DNA of 64,000 bases from Lachnospiraceae bacterium MC2017 (GTDB taxonomy: Bacteria; Bacillota; Clostridia; Lachnospirales; Lachnospiraceae): the NCBI GenBank assembly GCA_000701625.1, contig JNJK01000008.1:124001-188000 (forward strand), given 5' to 3'. The notes under the pieces are model-generated. The model was not told the origin of the DNA, did no database searches, and worked only from the letters and a program-made list of their open reading frames with translations. Position numbers and translations under genes: made by a program. Below, one piece after another: positions 26,126 to 32,765 of this stretch (positions are counted from its first letter, which is position 1; each line of letters starts with the position of its first letter).

Positions 26126-27469
26126 CTACATAACTATATGCAGCATATGGATCGCGAACTGGAAATAGATCGTGAGTGTTACTGCATCGATTATTGTTGT
26201 GAGCATCGGTGATGCCATTACCGCAGGATCAAACCCCAGTTTTCTCGCACACATCGGAAGCGCACAACCTACGAGGTTTGCAGATATCACCGCACCTATC
26301 ATTGTAAGACATACTACAGCTGCTACAGTCGCAGAAATCTTATCAACTATCTGAAGCTTTATAAAATTAGCAAAAGCCAACGTCAGACCGCAGATAAGTG
26401 CTGTTATGAATTCCTTGCCAAGAACCTTTCCCAGATCCTTAAATTCTATCTCTCTAAGAGAGAGCGCACGGATAACAGTTGTGGATGCCTGTGAGCCACA
26501 GTTTCCTCCTGTGTCCATAAGCATCGGTATATAAGCCGTAAGAACCAGATATGATCCGAGAGCCGCTTCATAGCTCGTAATGATCTTTCCGGTAAATGTA
26601 GCAGATACCATAAGTAAGAGAAGCCACCCTATCCTCTTTTTGAAGAGCTTAGGCGGAGTCATCTTATCATAAGGCTCATCCGTAGGGATGATAGCTGCCA
26701 TCTTCTGGATATCCTCTGTTGCCTCTTCCTGAATGATGTCCACAACGTCATCAACCGTGATGATACCTACGAGACGCTTCTCCGAATCAACTACCGGAAT
26801 AGAAACAAAGTCATATTTACTGATCACACGTGCAACATCTTCCTGGTCAGTAAGAGTTTCAACAGAGATAACATTTTCTTCCATGATATCTCTTATAAGC
26901 GTTTCCGGCTTACTTAATATCAGTGCACGAAGTGCCACGATACCGATAAGTTTTCTCTGATTATCAAGAACATAACAGGTATTAATAGTCTCTCTGTCAA
27001 TACCCGTCCGACGAATCTTATCAAGTGCATCCGCAACAGAAAGATCCTCTCTCAGATCCACAAACTCCACAGTCATTACAGAACCTGCAGAATCCTCCGG
27101 AAATTTAAGAAGATGATTGATATCCCTTCTTGTTTCCGCATTAGCATTTGATAAAAGTTTTTTTACAACGGATGCCGGCATTTCTTCCATCAGATCCGCA
27201 GCATCATCAGCCATCAGGTTGTTGATAATGTTTGTAGCCTCGGCATCCGTCAGGGATGTAATGATCTCCTGTTCTACATCTGTTGACAGATACGCAAAAA
27301 CATCCGCAGCCATATCCTTCGGCAACAGCCTGAATACACGCAGCTGATTTTCTCTTGAAAGCTCTTCTAGAAGTGCCGCTATATCCGCCTCATTCAAATC
27401 CTGAAGACGAACTCTGAGTTCGTTGTATCTCTTCTCATCAATTAATACCTGAGCCTCTTCTGGTCTCAT
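26126..27469 (-). CDS. mgtE: Magnesium transporter MgtE
   Basis: MgtE is a dimeric Mg2+ channel gated by cytosolic Mg2+. The 447 residues show the superhelical N domain (about 1-125), two CBS domains (about 130-250) and a five-helix membrane domain (about 280-447). The pore signature P-M-L-M-D-T-G-G-N-C-G-S-Q-A-S-T is intact. Its own promoter and a long structured leader with a possible leader peptide precede it. The start has GAGGGAGGG. Confidence 0.95.
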   Translation of the reverse strand: MRPEEAQVLIDEKRYNELRVRLQDLNEADIAALLEELSRENQLRVFRLLPKDMAADVFAYLSTDVEQEIITSLTDAEATNIINNLMADDAADLMEEMPASVVKKLLSNANAETRRDINHLLKFPEDSAGSVMTVEFVDLREDLSVADALDKIRRTGIDRETINTCYVLDNQRKLIGIVALRALILSKPETLIRDIMEENVISVETLTDQEDVARVISKYDFVSIPVVDSEKRLVGIITVDDVVDIIQEEATEDIQKMAAIIPTDEPYDKMTPPKLFKKRIGWLLLLMVSATFTGKIITSYEAALGSYLVLTAYIPMLMDTGGNCGSQASTTVIRALSLREIEFKDLGKVLGKEFITALICGLTLAFANFIKLQIVDKISATVAAVVCLTMIGAVISANLVGCALPMCARKLGFDPAVMASPMLTTIIDAVTLTIYFQFAIHMLHIVM

Positions 27470-27493
27470 AACGAATCCCTCCCTCTCCGCCTG

Positions 27494-27575
27494 CAGAATG
27501 GGGAGGCATACGAAAGAGACGGAAGATCACTTCCGGTATTCCAAAATCGCTCTGCAGGCGGTATTACTATTCATT
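27494..27575 (-). promoter_or_regulatory. Large hairpin in the mgtE leader
   Basis: On the minus strand CCGCCTGCAGA pairs perfectly with TCTGCAGGCGG over 11 bases, enclosing about 55 bases that contain a smaller CCGGAA / TTCCG hairpin. The 3' arm ends a few bases before the mgtE ribosome-binding site. The stop codon of a 32-codon upstream frame lies in the inner hairpin. It does not match the M-box (ykoK) consensus. Confidence 0.6.
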
Positions 27576-27625
27576 TTTTCAGTTTTGTTTGCATGTATCC
27601 ACGATCGTTCAGGAACATCTGACAT
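27527..27625 (-). CDS. Candidate mgtE leader peptide (32 residues)
   Basis: ATG at 27625 has AGGTGG six bases upstream and opens a frame reading M-S-D-V-P-E-R-S-W-I-H and ending I-L-E-Y-R-K. It stops inside the leader hairpin. It could be a regulatory leader peptide whose translation changes folding of the mgtE leader, comparable in principle to MgtL of Salmonella. Support is limited to the start signal, the position and the overlap with the hairpin. Confidence 0.35.
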   Translation of the reverse strand: MSDVPERSWIHANKTEKMNSNTACRAILEYRK

Positions 27626-27653
27626 GAATAACCACCTGCCTTTCCGAATGATA

Positions 27654-27682
27654 ATGTTAATCCTAACTTCAAAAAAAAGCAA
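27654..27682 (-). promoter_or_regulatory. Probable mgtE promoter
   Basis: TTGCTT (27677-27682), a 17-base spacer and TAACAT (27654-27659) lie just after the cinA stop. The implied leader is about 180 bases and includes the upstream frame and hairpin. Confidence 0.4.
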
Positions 27683-27685
27683 TCT

Positions 27686-28453
27686 TCAAATCTTGCTGAA
27701 TGTTACTTCCGAGAAATATTGAAGAAGACAAAGCCTGAGAAGTGACAGAGCCTCCGTAACAGCCTGCTCGCGAATAGACTGACGATCACCGTCGAAATCA
27801 AATTCTTTTACAACAGTCTTTTTATGAACACAACATGCGATAAACACAAGTCCCACCGGCTCTGTTCCGGAACCGTCATCAGGACCTGCATAGCCTGTGA
27901 TCGCTATACTGCAATCAGCCTTTGCTGCCACGCATGCACCTTTAGCCATTTCCTTTGCTGTTGCCTCGCTCACAGCAGTATATTTCTCAAGAGTACGTCT
28001 ATGAACGCCGAGATACTTTCTCTTCGCCCTGTCAGAATAGGTGATAAACCCCTCTTTCAAAATATCCGATGTTCCCGGAACATTTACAAGACGACCTGTA
28101 AACAGCCCACCTGTACAACTTTCTGCTGTCGTGATCGTAAAGTGATTTTCTCGCAGAAGACGAACAACGGAATTCTCAAGATTTTCATTCTCATCCGTTG
28201 TATATATCATCTCCCCAAGGCGGGATTTTATTTCCTTGACTACAGGTTTCAGCACTTTTTTAGCACTCTTTTCCTCTGTTGCCTCTGCCGTGAGCTTCAG
28301 ATGAACTTCACCATTTTTCTCACTGATCTCAGCCGAGGGATTCCCTGACTGTATCAGATCCGAAATAGTATCACTGATCTTTTCCGGATCAATTCCGACG
28401 AGCTTCATTAATGCTTCTGCGCTTTTTTCTTCCAGGTTTTTCTCATCAGCCAT
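27686..28453 (-). CDS. cinA: CinA-type nicotinamide-nucleotide amidohydrolase without the N-terminal domain
   Basis: The C-terminal 160 residues are the CinA/PncC deamidase domain, which converts NMN to nicotinate mononucleotide: T-T-A-E-S-C-T-G-G-L-F-T-G-R-L, V-S-E-A-T-A-K-E-M-A-K-G and I-A-I-T-G-Y-A-G-P-D-D-G-S. Full CinA has an N-terminal molybdopterin-binding-like domain of about 170 residues. Here it is replaced by a short region (1-95), of which residues 50-95 resemble the CinA linker/KH region. The start has AAGGAG. It follows pgsA by 66 bases, as cinA often does in Firmicutes. Confidence 0.88.
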   Translation of the reverse strand: MADEKNLEEKSAEALMKLVGIDPEKISDTISDLIQSGNPSAEISEKNGEVHLKLTAEATEEKSAKKVLKPVVKEIKSRLGEMIYTTDENENLENSVVRLLRENHFTITTAESCTGGLFTGRLVNVPGTSDILKEGFITYSDRAKRKYLGVHRRTLEKYTAVSEATAKEMAKGACVAAKADCSIAITGYAGPDDGSGTEPVGLVFIACCVHKKTVVKEFDFDGDRQSIREQAVTEALSLLRLCLLQYFSEVTFSKI

Positions 28454-28519
28454 TTTATTGCTCCTTATAAAGTCTTAACCGCGCACTAATATCAAATTGT
28501 GATCTTAAACAACAGATGA

Positions 28520-29062
28520 TCAATCTGTGTCCTTCATTACATCCTTATTCTGAACCAGATAAACTCCGAGAGAAATAATCGTCAGGATAACAGCGATCCA
28601 CTTAAATGCCTCTGTGATCATCTGCACTGCGCCGATCTTTATATCCGCAACCACCAGACAGATCATGACCATCTGAGCAGCTGTCTTGAACTTTCCCCAG
28701 TAATTTGCAGCAATGACCTTACCCTGTTCCACTGCAACAAGACGAAATCCGCTTATTACGAAGTCTCTTGCAACTATGACGATTACCATCCATGCCGGGA
28801 TCTTTCCCATAGCTGTGAGACAGATAAGTGCAGAACACACAAGCATCTTATCTGCCAGCGGGTCCATGAATTTTCCGAAATTTGTGACAAGATTATATTT
28901 ACGGGCGATCTTTCCATCGAGCATGTCCGTAAGACTGGCAATGATAAAGATTGCTAATGCGATCCAATTGGACATTTCTCCTGCGCAGTTCGTCATTAAC
29001 ACTGCAATAAAGAATGGAATCAGTATTACCCGGAATACTGTCAGTTTATTTGGCAAATTCAT
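28520..29062 (-). CDS. pgsA: CDP-diacylglycerol-glycerol-3-phosphate 3-phosphatidyltransferase
   Basis: PgsA makes phosphatidylglycerol phosphate from CDP-diacylglycerol and glycerol-3-phosphate in the membrane. The CDP-alcohol phosphotransferase motif is complete: D-M-L-D-G-K-I-A-R-K-Y-N-L-V-T-N-F-G-K-F then M-D-P-L-A-D-K. Length 180 and several membrane helices fit the family. It starts 15 bases after rimO, with GGAGG. Confidence 0.95.
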   Translation of the reverse strand: MNLPNKLTVFRVILIPFFIAVLMTNCAGEMSNWIALAIFIIASLTDMLDGKIARKYNLVTNFGKFMDPLADKMLVCSALICLTAMGKIPAWMVIVIVARDFVISGFRLVAVEQGKVIAANYWGKFKTAAQMVMICLVVADIKIGAVQMITEAFKWIAVILTIISLGVYLVQNKDVMKDTD

Positions 29063-29077
29063 TTTCTATTTCCTCCC

Positions 29078-30415
29078 TTAATCTGATATCGGTTCTCCGA
29101 TAAGATCATATTCATTCGATCCTGTGATCTCAACTTTTATGAAATCACCGGTCATAAGCTCTCCACTGATATTTTCATCTCTGACAAATACATATCCGTC
29201 AACACCGGGGCAGTCCCTGTAACTCCTGCCGATATATACATGGTCTTCCGGAATCCTGCCTTCAATGATTATATCCATTGTCCTGCCTATCTCATTTTCA
29301 GCATTTTCAAAAGCGATACTCTGCTGAAGTTCCATTATTTCATTTCTGCGGCGTTCTTTGACCTCTTCCTCTACCTGATCGGCAAATTTAACCGCCGGAG
29401 TTCCTTCTTCCGGAGAATATGTGAAGTCACCAAGTCTGTCAAAACGCATTTCTTCAACAAATTTCAAAAGTTCTTTATGATCTTCTTCCGTTTCTCCAGG
29501 AAAGCCTGAAATAAGGGTAGTTCTAAGTGCAATATCAGGGATCTCTTCACGAAGAGTTTTGATAATGCGTACAAGATCATCATGTGAAGTCCTGCGTCCC
29601 ATAGATTTAAGCACATGGTCAGAAGCATGCTGTATCGGAAGATCAAGATAATGGCATATCTTCGATTCTTCCTTCATGACCTGTATAAGTTCGGGTGTGA
29701 TCTCCTCAGGATAACAGTAAAGGATACGGATCCATCTAAAGCCATCGATCTCACACAAACGATGCAGCAGTTCCGGAAGCATCTTTTTGCCGTAAATATC
29801 TACTCCGTAAAGAGTTGTTTCCTGTGCAACAAGAATAAGTTCTTTGACACCTTTATCTGCCAGTTCCCTTGCATCCTTTAAGAGACTCTCCATAGGAATA
29901 CTTCTGAAGGAACCTCGCACATACGGGATAATGCAGTAAGTGCATCGCTTATCGCACCCCTCTGCAATCTTAAGGTATTCATAATCACCTTCTGTAGTTA
30001 TACTACGCTCGGCTTCCGGATTAGCAAGACGATCGATATCCTCACGAATGTCAATCTTTTTACCCTTAAGTACCTCGTCCACAGCATCTGTGATCTTATC
30101 AAAAGCTGTTGTTCCGACAATGGCATCCACTTCAGGGATTTCCTCATGGATCTCATCTGCATAACGCTGTGCCAGGCAACCTGCAACTACGATACACTTA
30201 AGTTTTCCGGCTTTTTTTAATTCAGAAACCTCAAGTATAGCGTCGATACTTTCCTGCTTTGCATCATTTACAAAACAGCACGAATTAATAACAGCCACAT
30301 CGGCCTCATTCTCTTCATCTGTAAACTCATATCCTCTGTCGCGAAGGAGCGCGATCATCTTTTCAGAGTCAACCAGATTCTTATCACAGCCAAGTGAAAT
30401 AAAAAATATTTTCAA
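29078..30415 (-). CDS. rimO: Ribosomal protein uS12 methylthiotransferase RimO
   Basis: RimO methylthiolates an Asp of ribosomal protein uS12 by radical SAM chemistry. The UPF0004 domain has three conserved Cys (S-L-G-C-D-K-N, S-C-C-F, V-A-G-C). The radical SAM cluster is C-D-K-R-C-T-Y-C-I-I-P. A C-terminal TRAM domain is present. Translation starts at TTG with AGAGG six bases upstream. Length 445 is normal. Confidence 0.95.
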   Translation of the reverse strand: MKIFFISLGCDKNLVDSEKMIALLRDRGYEFTDEENEADVAVINSCCFVNDAKQESIDAILEVSELKKAGKLKCIVVAGCLAQRYADEIHEEIPEVDAIVGTTAFDKITDAVDEVLKGKKIDIREDIDRLANPEAERSITTEGDYEYLKIAEGCDKRCTYCIIPYVRGSFRSIPMESLLKDARELADKGVKELILVAQETTLYGVDIYGKKMLPELLHRLCEIDGFRWIRILYCYPEEITPELIQVMKEESKICHYLDLPIQHASDHVLKSMGRRTSHDDLVRIIKTLREEIPDIALRTTLISGFPGETEEDHKELLKFVEEMRFDRLGDFTYSPEEGTPAVKFADQVEEEVKERRRNEIMELQQSIAFENAENEIGRTMDIIIEGRIPEDHVYIGRSYRDCPGVDGYVFVRDENISGELMTGDFIKVEITGSNEYDLIGEPISD

Positions 30416-30446
30416 ATCTTACCTCTTTCTATCCGCGCGTGTCACA

Positions 30447-30512
30447 TCCATTGCACGCAGTGGATTTTTCAACCCATAGGAATTCCAACGATATTTCCCA
30501 TAAGTTAAAAAA
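30447..30512. repeat. Family 3 palindromic repeat after the rpoZ terminator
   Basis: This second full copy of the family 3 block has TCCATTGCACGCAGTGG and then a palindrome around TTTTTcAACCCATAGGAA with TTTCCCATAAGTTAAAAAA as the other arm. The order and spacing match 10961-11026. Its right edge is the U-tract of the rpoZ terminator. Confidence 0.7.
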
Positions 30513-30539
30513 GGAGAAACAGTACAAGACTGCTTCTCC
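30507..30539 (-). terminator. rpoZ intrinsic terminator
   Basis: GGAGAAGCAGT and ACTGTTTCTCC pair with one mismatch on the minus strand, followed by TTTTTT and then AACTTATGGGAA. It separates rpoZ from rimO by terminating or attenuating transcription. Confidence 0.75.
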
Positions 30540-30585
30540 CTTTAAGCCCTGATATCATCGGGGAAAAGTTTCTCTCCAAAGACGA

Positions 30586-30831
30586 TCAGTCCTCTTCGTC
30601 CTCATCTTTGCTGGCAATTTTGAGTTTTCCCTGATACAGCTCATCAATTGCAACAGAAAGGGGTTTTCTAGCCTTAGGATCAACCATAGGCGCACTTCCG
30701 CCGATAAGCTGACGTGCTCTCTTAGCTGTAGCCAGCACGATCGAATAACGGCTGTTTACAATCGGAGCCTCTCCCTCCTGAACTTCCGAATTAACAACTT
30801 CCATCAGATCACTATAGGATGGATGTAACAT
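30586..30831 (-). CDS. rpoZ: RNA polymerase omega subunit
   Basis: Omega stabilises RNA polymerase assembly. The 81 residues show M-L-H-P-S-Y-S-D-L, the core N-S-R-Y-S-I-V-L-A-T-A-K-R-A-R-Q-L and K-P-L-S-V-A-I-D-E-L, all typical. The gmk-rpoZ order is conserved in Firmicutes. The C-terminus is acidic. Confidence 0.95.
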   Translation of the reverse strand: MLHPSYSDLMEVVNSEVQEGEAPIVNSRYSIVLATAKRARQLIGGSAPMVDPKARKPLSVAIDELYQGKLKIASKDEDEED

Positions 30832-30878
30832 AGATGCCTCTCTTTCTTAACACCATTAAACTGCTAAATGTACGTTTA

Positions 30879-31499
30879 TCAGATCTCTCTGAGCCCCGCA
30901 CGAACCTCATTTATGAAATCGGCCTGTCTGGAAGGCGTATAACGCGACGCCTCGATCATTCCATTGAGCCGTTTCGTACAATCTTCTACAACATCGTTCA
31001 CAACGATAAAATCATAATTTTCTATCCCCTCTGATTCCTGGATCGCACGCTTCATACGCATATCGATCACTTCAGGGGTCTCTGTTCCACGTCCTACAAG
31101 ACGACGCTTAAGTTCCGCTGCACTCGGAGGCATGATGAATACCAATAAAGCTTCGGGGAATTTCTTTTTGATCTGCATAGCTCCCTGAATCTCTATTTCA
31201 AGAACGACATTTTTTCCTTCCTGAAGCTGTCTTTCTACAAAAGCCTTGGGCGTGCCGTAATAATTGCCTACATACTCTGCATGCTCTATCAGTTCATCGT
31301 TCTTTATCATTTCTTCAAATTCCTCGCGGGACTTAAAGAAATAATTGACTCCATCTACTTCACCCGGTCTGGGATTTCTGGAAGTAGCTGATACGGAAAG
31401 TGCATAATTATCATATTCTGATACAAGCTGCTTCATGATAGTTCCCTTGCCTGCTCCGGCAAATCCGGAAACCACCACCAGAATACCTTTCTGAATCAC
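30879..31499 (-). CDS. gmk: Guanylate kinase
   Basis: Converts GMP to GDP with ATP. The P-loop reads S-G-F-A-G-A-G-K-G-T (the usual P is replaced by F-A), followed by S-V-S-A-T-S-R-N-P-R-P-G-E and D-G-V-N-Y-F-F, the GMP-binding region. Length 206 is normal. The start is GTG with AAAAGGAG five bases upstream. It lies between remA and rpoZ. Confidence 0.96.
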   Translation of the reverse strand: MIQKGILVVVSGFAGAGKGTIMKQLVSEYDNYALSVSATSRNPRPGEVDGVNYFFKSREEFEEMIKNDELIEHAEYVGNYYGTPKAFVERQLQEGKNVVLEIEIQGAMQIKKKFPEALLVFIMPPSAAELKRRLVGRGTETPEVIDMRMKRAIQESEGIENYDFIVVNDVVEDCTKRLNGMIEASRYTPSRQADFINEVRAGLREI

Positions 31500-31514
31500 T
31501 TTAACTCCTTTTTG

Positions 31515-31766
31515 TTACTTTTCCTCTGTTTTTTCCCTGAACCGCTCAAGCAGCGTATCAGGTGTCAGTGCTGAAAAAACAAGCTGACCATTTTCCAATA
31601 TGATACAGGCCTTGATCTTTCGTCCATGTGTCGCGTCAATGGCAGTCCCACTTTTCTTTGCATTTTGCATGAGACGCTTTGCAGGCGCAGAATCAGGCAT
31701 TATGATCGCTGTGATCTTTTCAGCATTTACGATATTACCAAAACCAATATTAAATAGTTTACTCAA
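31515..31766 (-). CDS. remA: RemA family DNA-binding regulator (DUF370)
   Basis: RemA activates extracellular matrix and osmoprotection genes in Bacillus as a ring-forming DNA-binding protein. The core reads F-N-I-G-F-G-N-I-V-N-A-E-K-I, D-S-A-P-A-K-R and D-A-T-H-G-R-K, characteristic of the family. The frame continues upstream to 31796, but the TTG at 31766 gives the usual M-x-K-L-x-N-I-G start and 83 residues. That TTG overlaps the yicC stop (TTGAGTAA), so translation is probably coupled to yicC. Confidence 0.9.
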   Translation of the reverse strand: MSKLFNIGFGNIVNAEKITAIIMPDSAPAKRLMQNAKKSGTAIDATHGRKIKACIILENGQLVFSALTPDTLLERFREKTEEK

Positions 31767-32637
31767 TATTCTGTATCTGCTCTCTGACCTTCTCAATTCC
31801 GGTCTTTAAATCAATAGCTGCATCGCTGACCGCCAGATCATTTGCCTTGCTCAAAGTTGTATTTGCCTCACGGTTCATCTCCTGAGCAATAAAATCAAGT
31901 CGTCGGCCTATCGTTCCGCCATCGGTAATTGCCTTTCTCATACTATTGATATGACTCTTCAGACGTACTATTTCTTCATCCACACATATTCTGTCGGCAA
32001 AAATCGTCACTTCCTGAATAAGACGTGCCTCATCGACCTGTGCATCTCCAAGAAGATCCTCGACCTTCTCTCTGAGCTTGCGTCTGTACTCCTCAACTAC
32101 CTCAGGAGATCTCTGCTCTACAAAAGCCACCTGCTCTTTCATATCATCAAGCTTTGAGATCAGATCCCTACTGAGATTTTCTCCCTCTGCCTTTCTGGTA
32201 CGGACAACCTGCTCACAGGCTTTACGAATACACTTCTGAAGTTCTCTCCAAATAGCATCTTCATCTATTTCTGCTGACTCAGCAGTAAAAACATCAGGAT
32301 AACGTGACAGTCCAGAGATCCTCACATCATTTTCCATTCCAAACTCTTCAGCCATCTGCTGAAGGTAACGGTAATAATCATGAGCAACCGCACTATTATA
32401 ACGAATAGTCTCTGTATTACCGTCCATGCTTTCAAATGAAATGAAGACATCGACCTTTCCTCTCTCCATATATTCCTTAAGGAGAGTACGAATAGCACCC
32501 TCAAAGGGAGCCAACACCTTTGGCATTTTTATGCCTACTTCAAGATAACGGTGGTTAACGGTCTTGATTTCAACAGAATACCGTCTTCCTTCACCCTCTG
32601 TCTCGGCTCTGCCGAAACCGGTCATGCTCTTAATCAA
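31759..32637 (-). CDS. yicC: YicC family endoribonuclease
   Basis: YicC proteins are RNases first linked to stationary-phase survival. The N-terminus M-I-K-S-M-T-G-F-G-R-A is the family hallmark and fixes the TTG start at 32637 (AAGGA nine bases upstream). The N-terminal YicC domain and the C-terminal DUF1732 domain (G-G-T-I-G-R-R-L-D-F-I-A-Q-E-M-N-R-E-A-N-T, hyphenated) are complete. Length 292 is normal. It begins the yicC-remA-gmk-rpoZ unit. Confidence 0.95.
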   Translation of the reverse strand: MIKSMTGFGRAETEGEGRRYSVEIKTVNHRYLEVGIKMPKVLAPFEGAIRTLLKEYMERGKVDVFISFESMDGNTETIRYNSAVAHDYYRYLQQMAEEFGMENDVRISGLSRYPDVFTAESAEIDEDAIWRELQKCIRKACEQVVRTRKAEGENLSRDLISKLDDMKEQVAFVEQRSPEVVEEYRRKLREKVEDLLGDAQVDEARLIQEVTIFADRICVDEEIVRLKSHINSMRKAITDGGTIGRRLDFIAQEMNREANTTLSKANDLAVSDAAIDLKTGIEKVREQIQNIE

Positions 32638-32671
32638 TTCTAAGAATCCTTTCTTCCCCTCAGGATACTTG

Positions 32672-32718
32672 AAAAAACCGAACAGAACAGGCCATGGTTC
32701 CTACCATAGCCTGTTCTT
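32672..32718 (-). terminator. Terminator after leuA, inside the yicC leader
   Basis: AGAACAGGCTATGGT and ACCATGGCCTGTTCT pair around AGGA with one mismatch on the minus strand. GTTCGG and TTTTTT follow. It terminates leuA transcripts, but it also lies downstream of a consensus promoter (32735-32763) for yicC, so it may act as an attenuator for that unit. Confidence 0.75.
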
Positions 32719-32734
32719 CTACACAGTTATTATA

Positions 32735-32763
32735 ATTATAAACAATCCCCGGCCCGCCTGCAA
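32735..32763 (-). promoter_or_regulatory. Promoter of the yicC-remA-gmk-rpoZ unit
   Basis: TTGCAG (32758-32763), a 17-base spacer and a perfect TATAAT (32735-32740) on the minus strand. Transcription would begin near 32728, about 10 bases before the terminator hairpin, so the promoter and the leuA terminator are intertwined. Confidence 0.65.
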
Positions 32764-32765
32764 GC

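Noticed and set aside
27470-27685. M-box riboswitch upstream of mgtE
   Set aside because: The conserved M-box core is absent; the structure is a simple long hairpin.
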